Positions 1 through 6,164 of a stretch of 6,770 bases of DNA are shown here, piece after piece (within the stretch, counting starts at the first letter, position 1; every line of letters starts with the position of its first letter). A program made the position numbers and the translations under genes. Below the pieces are notes generated by a model. The model searched no databases. It saw only the letters and a list, made by a program, of their open reading frames with translations, and was not told the DNA's origin. This DNA comes from Methylobacterium sp. (lineage in GTDB: Bacteria; Pseudomonadota; Alphaproteobacteria; Rhizobiales; Beijerinckiaceae): the NCBI GenBank assembly GCA_021154065.1, contig JAJKJG010000222.1, forward strand, positions 1 to 6,770. Reading direction: 5' to 3'.

Positions 1-76
1 CCGGGATGGCAGCTACAAGAGCCGCCGCGCTGAACAGCATCGCAACCGCACGTGATTTCGATTGAATGGCGCCCAT
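1..76 (-). CDS. Divergent gene, 5' end only: exported protein of unknown function (N-terminal signal peptide)
   Basis: Read on the minus strand, an ATG at 76-74 opens a frame of 25 codons that runs off the left edge. It has an excellent SD: AGAGGAG at 90-84, 7 nt before the ATG. The visible protein starts MGAIQSKSRAVAMLFS and continues with an Ala/Leu/Val-rich stretch ending in AAIP. That is a short basic N-region (K7, R9) followed by a hydrophobic core, typical of a Sec-type signal peptide. There is no twin-arginine motif, so it is not an obvious Tat substrate despite the nearby tat genes. Only the signal region is present and the mature protein cannot be identified. The gene is transcribed away from scpA. 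I am fairly sure of the start and of export, and cannot say anything about function. Confidence 0.7.
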   Translation of the reverse strand, partial: MGAIQSKSRAVAMLFSAAALVAAIP

Positions 77-320
77 GAGTTCGCTCCTCTGTCGCGGGAC
101 CAGCCCCAACGTGCAGAGTGCGCCTTCGTGTACACCGCAAATGTGCGCAGCCGTACCAGAACTATTATCTTTACGGTCGGATGAGCAGGACTGAAGAATA
201 TTTTCGTTTTACGCCCGAGAGCTGCGAGAGCTGTATGTCCGCCGCCGTTGATTCATCCGCAACCCTCTCGCGTTCATAACAGCCAGGCGGTAGAACCCCC
301 GAGACGAATTCAAGCCGATC
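77..320. promoter_or_regulatory. Divergent intergenic region with AT-rich patch (likely promoters for both flanking genes)
   Basis: These 244 bases separate the minus-strand exported-protein gene from scpA. I see no supported gene here. About 161-213 is clearly richer in A/T than the surroundings. It contains GATAAT on the minus strand (169-164), which could be a -10 element for the divergent gene, and a TATTTT run on the plus strand (199-204) that could serve scpA. Neither has a convincing TTG-type -35 element at the right spacing, so promoter placement is a guess from composition and divergent layout. Confidence 0.3.
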
Positions 321-1121
321 ATGGCCGATCCCTTGCCCTTCGAAACGATCGAACTCGCGGAGCGCGCGGCGAGCGAGCCGACGCTGCACGTGGACGTCGA
401 CGGCTTCGAGGGGCCGCTTGACCTTTTGCTCGAACTGGCGCGCCGGCAGAAGGTCGACCTGCACCGCATCTCCATCCTGGCGCTGGCCGAGCAGTACCTC
501 GAATTCATCGAGGCGGCGCGGAGCATGCGCCTCGAACTCGCGGCCGATTATCTCGTCATGGCGGCGTGGCTCGCCTACCTGAAGTCGCGCCTCCTCCTGC
601 CCGAGCCGCCGAAGGGCGAGGAGCCGAGCGCCGCCGACCTCGCGACCGCCCTCGCGCTACGGCTGCATCGGCTCGAAGCGATCCGCGAAGCGGCGAAGCG
701 CCTCGCCGACCGCGACCGGCTCGGCCGCGACGTGTTTCCGCGCGGAAAACCCGAGCCGGCCGCCGACCGCATCGCGCCGCGCTGGGACGCGTCGCTATAC
801 GACCTCTTGTCGGCTTACGCCCGGCAGCGCCAAAAGCAGTTCAACGCCCGCGTCGAACTGCCCAAGCGGCAGGTCTGGTCGCTCGCCGAGGCGCGCGATG
901 TTCTGGACCGGCTGATTGGAGCCGGCGACTGGATCGCGCTCGACGCGTATCTTGTGCGCTACATGGCGCAGCCCGCGATGCGCGCCACGGTGCGCGCTTC
1001 CGCGCTCTCGGCGATGCTGGAGATGGTGCGCGAAGGGCGGCTTGCCGTTCGGCAAGACCGGCCGTTCGCGCCGCTTTGGGTGCGCGGCGCGTCGGCAACT
1101 TCGGTCGGCGTTGAAGCTTGA
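321..1121 (+). CDS. scpA: ScpA, segregation and condensation protein A (SMC kleisin)
   Basis: 266 aa, normal length for the family. ScpA is the kleisin subunit that bridges the SMC heads and, with ScpB, forms the SMC-ScpAB complex that compacts and separates chromosomes in the cytoplasm. Visible family marks are the N-terminal block FEGPLDLLL at residues 29-37, the helix LAADYLVMAAWLAYLKSRLL at 73-92 followed by PEPP, a variable basic middle, and a C-terminal winged-helix-like region from about residue 200. The start is well bounded: an in-frame TAG lies at 291-293 and ATG 321 is the first start codon after it. The SD is poor (only GAGACG at 301-306), so initiation may be weak. It is the first gene of a plus-strand operon, 17 nt before the scpB ATG. 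Confidence 0.96.
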   Translation: MADPLPFETIELAERAASEPTLHVDVDGFEGPLDLLLELARRQKVDLHRISILALAEQYLEFIEAARSMRLELAADYLVMAAWLAYLKSRLLLPEPPKGEEPSAADLATALALRLHRLEAIREAAKRLADRDRLGRDVFPRGKPEPAADRIAPRWDASLYDLLSAYARQRQKQFNARVELPKRQVWSLAEARDVLDRLIGAGDWIALDAYLVRYMAQPAMRATVRASALSAMLEMVREGRLAVRQDRPFAPLWVRGASATSVGVEA

Positions 1122-1138
1122 GCCATAGGGGACGAGGA

Positions 1139-1858
1139 ATGAGCGTCGTCGCTCTTAGAATGTCGCCGGGGGGCGCAGCCGCACCCGATCATGGCGAGGC
1201 GATGCGCATCGCCGAGGCGCTCCTGTTCGCCTCCGCCGAGCCGCTTGGCGCCGACGCCATCCGGGCGCGGCTGCCGCAAGGCGCGGACGTCGAAGCCGTG
1301 CTGATGGACCTTGCCAAAGTTTATGCCCCGCGCGGCGTCAACCTCGTCCGGGTCGCCGGAAGGTGGGCGTTCCGGACGGCCAGCGACCTGTCCTTCGTGT
1401 TGGCGCGCGATGTGGTCGAGCCGCGCCGGCTGTCACGCGCCGCAATGGAGACCCTCGCCATCGTCGCCTACCATCAACCTGTCACGCGCGCCGAAATCGA
1501 GGAGATCCGCGGCGTCGCCACCTCCAAGGGGACGCTCGACGTGCTGTTGGAGACCGGCTGGGTCCGCCTGCGGGGTCGGCGGCGCGCCCCGGGCCGTCCT
1601 GTCACCTACGGCACGACCCCGGCCTTCCTCGACCACTTCGGGCTCGACGCCGTCGGCGATCTGCCCGGCCTGGAGGAGATGAAGGGCGCGGGCCTGTTGG
1701 AGGGCCGCATCCCGCCGGGGCTCCTGATGCCGATCCCTTCGGACGACACGACCCTGCGCGACGACGAGGAGCCGCTCGATGGCGGCCTTGAGCCCCTGGA
1801 CTCGGGCGAGGGAGACGGCGCGCCCGACGCCCCTCCCACGGCGAGAGGAATGCGGTGA
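1139..1858 (+). CDS. scpB: ScpB, segregation and condensation protein B
   Basis: 239 aa from ATG 1139. ScpB forms a winged-helix dimer that binds the ScpA middle region and regulates the SMC ATPase. Diagnostic blocks are AMRIAEALLFASAEPL at about residues 21-36, LSRAAMETLAIVAYHQPVTR at 98-117 followed by AEIEEIRGV, and the C-terminal GRPVTYGTT...FLDHFGL at 152-168. The tail after about residue 200 is acidic and probably disordered (many D, E, P, G). ATG 1139 is chosen over an upstream TTG at 1118 because AGGGGA at 1127-1132 sits 6 nt ahead. ATG 1160 is another possibility. The stop codon overlaps the start of the next gene in a GTGA, implying translational coupling with the ABC ATPase. Confidence 0.95.
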   Translation: MSVVALRMSPGGAAAPDHGEAMRIAEALLFASAEPLGADAIRARLPQGADVEAVLMDLAKVYAPRGVNLVRVAGRWAFRTASDLSFVLARDVVEPRRLSRAAMETLAIVAYHQPVTRAEIEEIRGVATSKGTLDVLLETGWVRLRGRRRAPGRPVTYGTTPAFLDHFGLDAVGDLPGLEEMKGAGLLEGRIPPGLLMPIPSDDTTLRDDEEPLDGGLEPLDSGEGDGAPDAPPTARGMR

Positions 1859-2979
1859 GCGCCGCCAAGGCGCGCGTGCGCGATCGGTGGCGGTTTCCGC
1901 ATTGGGGCCAGCGCGGCACGGCCGGCGCGGCGATCCCGGCTGAGCTGGCGTTTGAGGATGTCGCGCAGACCTACGGCGCGCTGCGGGCGCTCGACGGCGT
2001 CTCGCTGACCATCGCGCCGGGCGAACTCGTCTGCCTGCTGGGCCATTCGGGTTGCGGCAAGACGACGCTGCTGCGGGTCGCGGCGGGCGTGGAGAACCTG
2101 GCCGGCGGGCGGGTGCTGCTCGACGGCCTTGAGGTCAGCGGGCCGAAGGCGTTCGTGCCGCCGGAGCGGCGCGGCGTCGGCCTGATGTTTCAGGATTACG
2201 CCCTGTTTCCGCACCTCACGATCCTCGACAACGTCGCCTTCGGGCTGAGAGGCTTGGCCGCGCGCGATGTCGAGGCGTCGGCGCGCCGCGCGCTCTCCCG
2301 CGTCGGGTTGGAGCGCTACGCCGGGGACTTTCCGCACATGCTCTCCGGCGGCGAGCAGCAGCGGGTCGCGCTGGCCCGCTCGATCGCGCCGCGCCCCGGC
2401 GTGCTGCTCATGGACGAGCCGTTCTCCAACCTCGACCGGCGGATGAGGGACGCCATCCGGGACGAGACGGTCGCCATCCTGCGCGAGACCGGCGCGACGA
2501 CCATCGTGGTCACGCACGATCCCGAGGAAGCGATGCGCATCGCCGACCGGATCGTGCTCATGCGCCAGGGCCGCATCGTGCAGGAAGGGCCGGCCGAGAC
2601 CCTCTACCGCGAGCCCGTGGACATCTTCGCCGCGCGTTTCTTCTGCGACTTCAACGAGGTCGAGGGGGTCTGCCGGAACGGCCGCGTTTCAACCCCGGTC
2701 GGGGCGTTTGCGGCTCCGCAGGTTTCCGAAGGCGAGGCGGCCATCGTTTGCATCCGCCCGCAAGGCGTGCGCCTCACGCCGCCCGGCTTCTGCCTGCCGG
2801 GCCGGGTGGCGTCGCGCCGCTTTCTGGGCGAGGTCGATCTCGTTCATGTGGCGGTGCAAGGGCTCGACCGACCGCTCCAGGCCCGGACCCGTGCGGCGTT
2901 CCGCCCCGCGGAGGGACAGGACGTAGGCGTTGACCTTGATCCCCATGAAGTTCTTGTTTTCGCCGCAGGCCGCACCTAG
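1855..2979 (+). CDS. ABC transporter ATP-binding protein, FbpC/PotA-like (iron, polyamine or similar importer family)
   Basis: 374 aa with GTG start at 1855. The start is backed by AGAGGA at 1844-1849 and a 4-bp overlap with scpB. All nucleotide-binding motifs are intact: Walker A GHSGCGKTT at residues 63-71, Q-loop in MFQDYALFPH (Q113), signature LSGGEQQR at 163-170, Walker B VLLMDEP at 183-189, D-loop SNLD at 191-194 and H-loop H221. A C-terminal region from about 260 (CIRPQGVRL at 299-307, then a beta-rich tail) looks like the TOBE-type accessory domain of CUT1/FbpC importers. An unusual 30-residue basic leader (RWRFPHWGQR) precedes the ABC fold. The YALFPHLTILDNVAFGL block resembles Fe(III) or polyamine importers, but the substrate cannot be read from sequence. 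No permease or binding protein lies nearby, so it is an orphan ATPase inside a housekeeping operon. Codon use matches its neighbours. Confidence 0.9.
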   Translation: MSAAKARVRDRWRFPHWGQRGTAGAAIPAELAFEDVAQTYGALRALDGVSLTIAPGELVCLLGHSGCGKTTLLRVAAGVENLAGGRVLLDGLEVSGPKAFVPPERRGVGLMFQDYALFPHLTILDNVAFGLRGLAARDVEASARRALSRVGLERYAGDFPHMLSGGEQQRVALARSIAPRPGVLLMDEPFSNLDRRMRDAIRDETVAILRETGATTIVVTHDPEEAMRIADRIVLMRQGRIVQEGPAETLYREPVDIFAARFFCDFNEVEGVCRNGRVSTPVGAFAAPQVSEGEAAIVCIRPQGVRLTPPGFCLPGRVASRRFLGEVDLVHVAVQGLDRPLQARTRAAFRPAEGQDVGVDLDPHEVLVFAAGRT

Positions 2980-3003
2980 GTTGGCCGGGAGTTCCCAAAA
3001 ACG

Positions 3004-3024
3004 GCGCCGACCCTCGATCGGCGC
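3004..3024 (+). promoter_or_regulatory. Perfect 7-bp stem-loop abutting the tatA Shine-Dalgarno
   Basis: GCGCCGA (3004-3010) pairs exactly with TCGGCGC (3018-3024) around a 7-nt loop, in the 57-nt gap between the ABC gene and tatA. The 3' arm ends one base before the AGGAGG of tatA (3025-3030), so it abuts the SD without covering it. There is no T-run, so it is not an intrinsic terminator. It could be an mRNA processing or stabilising element that sets tatA apart from the upstream message. That role is inference; only the complementarity is seen. Confidence 0.4.
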
Positions 3025-3036
3025 AGGAGGATCGCC

Positions 3037-3300
3037 ATGGGTGGCGCAAGCATTTGGCATTGGGTCATCGTCGGCATCGTGGTCATGCTGCTGTTCGGGC
3101 GCGGCAAGATCTCCGAGATGATGGGCGACGTGGCCAAGGGCATCAAAGCCTTCAGGAAGGGCATGTCCGACGAGGACGCGGCGCCGGCCGCTACGCCCGT
3201 CCAGCCGGCGAGCGAACCGGTGCGGACGCTCGAGCATCAACAGGCGGCTTCGACCCCGTCGGGCGCAACGACGCCCCTGAACGACCGCAAAGCCGTCTGA
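3037..3300 (+). CDS. tatA: TatA, pore-forming subunit of the twin-arginine translocase
   Basis: 87 aa, normal for TatA. Many copies assemble in the inner membrane into the channel that passes folded, cofactor-loaded proteins carrying RR signal peptides. The sequence shows one N-terminal membrane helix (about residues 6-19, [13 protein letters not shown]), the invariant FG hinge at F20-G21, and an amphipathic helix [18 protein letters not shown] at 26-43. A disordered Ala/Pro/Thr-rich tail follows. The SD is perfect, AGGAGG at 3025-3030 with 6-nt spacing, the strongest in this operon. That fits TatA being needed in large excess over TatB and TatC. It lies 57 nt after the ABC gene and 58 nt before tatB. 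Confidence 0.97.
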   Translation: MGGASIWHWVIVGIVVMLLFGRGKISEMMGDVAKGIKAFRKGMSDEDAAPAATPVQPASEPVRTLEHQQAASTPSGATTPLNDRKAV

Positions 3301-3358
3301 ACGATCGCCGTCGAGGGTCGCGGCGGACACATTGAGGGCAGGGGTCCGGGACCGCGCC

Positions 3359-3826
3359 ATGTTCGACATGAGTTGGGGCGAAGTGCTGGTGATCGGCGGC
3401 GTGGCGCTGATCGTCATCGGCCCCAAGGATCTGCCCAAAGCTTTGCGCACCGTCGGCCAGATGACCGCCAAGGTGCGGCGGATGGCGGGCGAGTTTCAGT
3501 CGCAATTCAACGAGGCCATGCGCGAGGCCGAGCTTGAGGACGTGAAGAAGCAGATCGAGGACGTCCATCAGTCCGTCGGCTCCCTCAGCACCGGCTTCAA
3601 TCCGATGCGGACCATCCGCGACGAGCTGAAGGGGGCGGTCGAGAACGCGCCTCCTCAACCCGCCGCAGACGTTTCCACGCCTCTGATCGGCCCCGGCGCA
3701 CAGTCCAACCCCGCCGATCCGGGCGACCTGCCAAGCGTCGATTTGCCCGTCGTGCCCCTGCCGGCGCGCGAGCCGGCCCTGCCGACGCCACCCGCCGCTC
3801 CCGCGGTGAAGAGTCCGCCCGCGTGA
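3359..3826 (+). CDS. tatB: TatB, twin-arginine translocase receptor subunit
   Basis: 155 aa from ATG 3359. TatB pairs with TatC to form the substrate-recognition complex. The N-terminus is canonical: MFDMSWGE with the conserved E8, a single membrane helix (about 9-20), the GPKDLP hinge at 21-26, and a long amphipathic or coiled region (about 27-80) rich in K, R, E and Q. Residues from about 108 form a Pro/Ala-rich, probably disordered tail. ATG 3359 matches the family start. The frame extends back to TTG 3332, but that would add residues before the usual MFD. The SD is weak: the nearest candidate is AGGGG at 3340-3344, 14 nt away. This contrasts with tatA and may lower TatB output. The stop codon overlaps the tatC start. 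Confidence 0.96.
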   Translation: MFDMSWGEVLVIGGVALIVIGPKDLPKALRTVGQMTAKVRRMAGEFQSQFNEAMREAELEDVKKQIEDVHQSVGSLSTGFNPMRTIRDELKGAVENAPPQPAADVSTPLIGPGAQSNPADPGDLPSVDLPVVPLPAREPALPTPPAAPAVKSPPA

Positions 3827-4626
3827 CCCCGCCCGCCGAAGACGACATCGAAGCCTCGCGCGCGCCGCTCATCGAACACCTCATCGAGTTGCGGGCGCGG
3901 CTCATCCGGGCGCTCATCGCCTTCGTGATCATGTTCTTCGTCTGCTTCGCGGGCGCGAAGTACATCTACAACATCCTGGTGTGGCCCTACGTGCAGGCGG
4001 TCGGCTCGGCCGACAAGGCGCACATGGTGTACACCCACGCGCTCGAATTCCTCTTCACGCAGATTCAGGTCGCCGTGTTCGGCGCGGGCTTTTTGGCGTT
4101 TCCGGTGATCGCCAACCAGATCTACAAATTCGTCGCGCCGGGGCTCTACAAGCACGAGCGGCAGGCGTTCCTGCCCTACCTGATCGCGACCCCGATCCTG
4201 TTCCTGATCGGGGCGCTGGTGGTCTACTTCATCGCCATGCCGCTCTTGATGCGGTTCTCGGTCAGCATGCAGCAGTTGGCGACCTCGGATCATCCCGAAA
4301 TCCAGTTCCTGCCGAAGGTCAACGAGTATCTCTCGCTGATCATGACCTTGATCTTCGCCTTCGGCATCTGCTTCCAGCTGCCTGTCGTCCTCACGCTTCT
4401 CGCCCGCGCCGGGATCATCGACACGCAGTTCCTCAAGGACAAGCGGCGCTACGCCATCGTGATCGTCTTCATCGTGGCGGCGGTGCTGACCCCGCCCGAC
4501 ATCATCAGCCAGTTCGCCCTCGCGGTCCCGACCTTGCTCCTTTACGAGGCCAGCATCATCTCGGTCCGCATGGTCGAGAAGAAGCGCCTCCAGGAAGAGG
4601 CCGCCCGCACCGCGGCCGCCGAATAA
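3823..4626 (+). CDS. tatC: TatC, polytopic twin-arginine signal peptide receptor
   Basis: 267 aa, full family length, GTG start overlapping the tatB stop in a GTGA. TatC binds the RR motif of Tat signal peptides and recruits TatA. Six membrane segments are apparent. Key conserved positions are present: HLIELR at residues 19-24 (E22 matches E. coli E15), a loop proline P55 (E. coli P48), YKHER at 109-113 (E112 matches E103, part of the RR-binding site), and LTPPD at 222-226 (D226 matches D211). The C-terminal tail [17 protein letters not shown] is charged and cytoplasmic. The SD is only GAAGAG at 3808-3813, 9 nt from the GTG, so expression probably depends on coupling to tatB. Last gene of the packed operon. 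Confidence 0.98.
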   Translation: MTPPAEDDIEASRAPLIEHLIELRARLIRALIAFVIMFFVCFAGAKYIYNILVWPYVQAVGSADKAHMVYTHALEFLFTQIQVAVFGAGFLAFPVIANQIYKFVAPGLYKHERQAFLPYLIATPILFLIGALVVYFIAMPLLMRFSVSMQQLATSDHPEIQFLPKVNEYLSLIMTLIFAFGICFQLPVVLTLLARAGIIDTQFLKDKRRYAIVIVFIVAAVLTPPDIISQFALAVPTLLLYEASIISVRMVEKKRLQEEAARTAAAE

Positions 4627-4661
4627 GGCAAGCGCGGCTAAAACCCGTTCGCGAGTGTTGC

Positions 4662-4684
4662 GCCGCCGATACACCCCCGGCGGT
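4662..4684 (+). terminator. GC-rich hairpin after tatC (possible end of operon)
   Basis: CCGCCG (4663-4668) pairs with CGGCGG (4678-4683) around a 9-nt loop, and G4662/T4684 can add a wobble pair. It lies 36 nt after the tatC stop and before a separately ribosome-bound small gene. No T-run follows, so it is not a classic intrinsic terminator. It could instead be a Rho-associated or stabilising 3' structure. Confidence 0.3.
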
Positions 4685-4733
4685 CGGCCGGTGATAAGCA
4701 CGTCCTTTCATCAACCATAACGGGAGCGGGGTC

Positions 4734-4916
4734 ATGAAGGACCAGGAGGGCCGCGGGGCGGCCGAGACGGCGGAATCGTCACAGGACGACCATCTCGCCC
4801 CGCAACGCCAGGATCGCCCGCCGGTCGATGCGTTCGACCCCCACTTCGGAAGCCGGTCCGGCGGCGGACGCGACAGCCGCGACTTCGACGACATGATGTG
4901 GGAGCGCGCGGCGTAA
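4734..4916 (+). CDS. Small hydrophilic protein of unknown function (60 aa)
   Basis: 60 aa from ATG 4734, with GGGAG at 4722-4726 and 7-nt spacing. I do not recognise the family. The protein has no signal peptide, membrane segment or cysteine. Residues 1-30 are polar and probably disordered (E, Q, D, R, S). The middle has DAFDPHFGS (32-40) followed by a Gly/Arg/Ser stretch, and the C-terminus is RDFDDMMWERAA, the most structured-looking part. Codons strongly prefer G/C at the third position, as in the neighbouring real genes, which supports coding. It stands alone between tatC and the broken secreted-protein gene. A short open frame can arise by chance in such GC-rich DNA, so the call rests on the SD, codon bias and position. 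Confidence 0.6.
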   Translation: MKDQEGRGAAETAESSQDDHLAPQRQDRPPVDAFDPHFGSRSGGGRDSRDFDDMMWERAA

Positions 4917-5081
4917 GCGCGTTCGCGTGGTCTGCGTTGGGATCTCTGGCGGAGCCGTCCGAGGCTGACGGTCGCCGGCTGACCTGGTCCAGAGGAACGG
5001 CTTTGGATCGGCCTTGTCGTGATCGGTGCGCCGCTTGTATCCTTGCCGTGTTCGCAGCGTCCGGTTGAAGAAGGAGCGAGC

Positions 5082-6069
5082 ATGAAGCGCTGGCTGTTCC
5101 TTGCAACTCTTCTCGCCGGCGCACTGCCGGCCGCTCTCGTCACGGCGCAGGATGCCCCAAAGGTCGAGCTTGGCCCCAATGCCAACCTCGGCGGCCGGCG
5201 CCTCCTGCCTGACGACAGCCCCTGGCGCAGGGACATCTCGAAGGATTCCGTCGATCCCAACTCCGCAAAAATCCTCGCCCGCATCGGCCTGGACAAGCCG
5301 CTCCACGCCGATTTCGGCCCCGAATGGCAAGTCGCTACCATCGGCATTCCATACGTGGTCGTCTCGAAGGATCAGGCGAAGGTGCCGGTGACGTTCACTT
5401 ACGCCGACGAAAGCAATCCCGGTCCCTACCCGATCCCGCCCGACGCTCCGGTCGAAGGCGGGCCGAAGAGCAAGGGCGATCGCCACATCATCGTGCTCGA
5501 TCGCGATACGTGGACCCTGTGGGAGCTGTCCAATGCCCTTCCCGACGGCAAAGGCTGGAAGCCCTTCCCGACGGCAAAGGCTGGAAAGCGGACTCGGGCG
5601 CGATCTGGGACCTGAAGAAGAACCAGGTCCGCCCCGCCGGCTGGACCTCCGCCGACGCCGCCGGCCTGCCGATCCTGCCGGGGCTGGTGCGCTACGACGA
5701 AGTTATCGAGAAGAAGGCGCTCGAACACGCCATGCGGTTCACCGTCAGCAAAACGCGCCGAGCCTACGTGCCGCCCGCCAGCCACTGGGCGAGCAAGGAT
5801 CACGACGACAACCTCGCCCCCATGGGCATGCGCGTCCGCCTGAAGGCGGACTACGACCTGTCCGGCTTCGCCCCGGAAGTCAGGGTGATCCTGCAAGCGC
5901 TGAAGACGTATGGAATGATCCTGGCCGACAACGGCAGCGACAACTTCATCAGCGGCGCCCCCGATTCACGCTGGAACGTGGACACGCTGCGGCAATTAGA
6001 CGGGTCAAGACCAAGGATCTCGAAGTGGTCGAGATGAAGGACATGACGATCGATAAACGACGAAACTGA
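5082..6069 (+). pseudogene. Secreted protein of unknown function, broken by two frameshifts
   Basis: ATG 5082 follows AAGGAG (5071-5076, 5-nt spacing) and opens with MKRWLFLATLLAGALPAALV, a Sec signal peptide with likely cleavage near TAQ-DA. The frame then breaks twice. An exact 26-bp tandem duplication (5535-5586) shifts it, so the intact frame would stop at 5615 after 177 aa. Removing one copy restores ...LPDGKGWKADSGAIWD... and coding continues to near 5998. There a one-base loss (or two-base gain) in CAATTAGACGG must be corrected to reach the true tail VKTKDLEVVEMKDMTID, ending at 6069. With both corrected the length is 320 aa, an exact codon count. Motifs such as PIPPDAPVEGGP, GLPILPGLVRYDE and ADNGSDNFISGAPDSRW recall a widespread secreted family of unknown function. 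That family assignment is from memory, not a search. Confidence 0.85.
5535..5586 (+). repeat. Exact 26-bp direct tandem duplication inside the secreted-protein gene
   Basis: Two identical 26-base units, 5535-5560 and 5561-5586, lie end to end. Each begins GCCCTTCCCGACGG and ends CTGGAA. The match does not extend either way: T5534 differs from A5560, and A5587 differs from G5561. Since 26 is not a multiple of three, the duplication shifts the frame. Such a unit could revert by slippage or recombination. Confidence 0.97.
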
Positions 6070-6076
6070 CTGTCTG

Positions 6077-6110
6077 AGCTTCAGGTTCTCTTGCGAGCCA
6101 ACTTCAAGCT
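6077..6110 (+). other. Imperfect stem-loop just after the pseudogene
   Basis: AGCTT (6077-6081) pairs with AAGCT (6106-6110). Inside it GTT pairs with AAC and CTC (6088-6090) pairs with GAG (6095-6097) around a TTGC loop, with small internal bulges. It begins 7 nt after the reconstructed stop at 6069. It may be a 3'-end structure of the broken gene, but no T-run follows and the stem is interrupted, so it is not called a terminator. Confidence 0.25.
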
Positions 6111-6120
6111 TGGGCCACCA

Positions 6121-6146
6121 GGAACCCTTTGTCCCCTTGCGATGTT
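6121..6146 (+). promoter_or_regulatory. Candidate EcfG-type (general stress response) promoter: GGAAC-N17-TGTT
   Basis: GGAAC at 6121-6125 and TGTT at 6143-6146 are separated by exactly 17 nt. The alphaproteobacterial EcfG sigma recognises roughly GGAAC-N16-18-CGTT, so only the first base of the -10 element differs. It would drive the 46-aa gene at 6165. Against it, the transcript would start near 6152-6154, leaving a leader of only about 12 nt. A short match like this can also occur by chance. Confidence 0.3.
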
Positions 6147-6162
6147 CCCTCTCTGGAGGGAG
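6145..6162 (+). promoter_or_regulatory. Hairpin sequestering the Shine-Dalgarno of the 46-aa gene
   Basis: TCCCTC (6146-6151) is exactly complementary to GAGGGA (6156-6161) with a 4-nt loop TCTG. T6145/G6162 adds a wobble pair. The 3' arm contains the SD (GGAGG, 6155-6159) of the small gene starting at 6165. On any transcript that includes the 5' arm, the ribosome site would be largely paired. This geometry fits a translational switch or simple damping, but function is inference. Confidence 0.45.
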
Positions 6163-6164
6163 CC

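Noticed and set aside
1118..1141. TTG start for scpB overlapping the scpA stop
   Set aside because: ATG 1139 has AGGGGA at 6-nt spacing. The added SHRGRG residues have no family counterpart that I know of.
1606..2517. 303-codon open frame on the minus strand across scpB and the ABC gene
   Set aside because: It lies antisense to two clearly recognised genes. The translation is Arg/Ala/Gly/Pro-rich without family features, as expected of GC-rich shadow frames.
3332..3358. TTG start giving TatB nine extra residues
   Set aside because: TatB proteins normally begin MFD at the membrane helix. The ATG at 3359 gives exactly that.
2689..3471. 260-codon minus-strand frame over the ABC 3' end, tatA and tatB
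   Set aside because: It is a shadow of three supported genes, with no recognisable domain and no SD that I can see.
3655..4701. 348-codon open frame on the minus strand across tatB, tatC and beyond
   Set aside because: It is antisense to tatC, which is certain. Its low-complexity D/E/R/H composition is a mirror of the membrane-protein codons.
4994..5020. GGAAC followed by CGT upstream of the secreted-protein gene as an EcfG promoter
   Set aside because: The spacer is 19 nt and the -10 reads CGTG, so it is a worse fit than the site at 6121.
5014..5041. Sigma70-like pair TTGTCG and TGTATC upstream of the secreted-protein gene
   Set aside because: The -10 element matches only 3 of 6 consensus bases with 16-nt spacing, which is not better than chance.
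5549..5615. Programmed ribosomal frameshifting in the secreted-protein gene
   Set aside because: There is no convincing slippery heptamer with a downstream structure, and the exact tandem duplication fully explains the shift.
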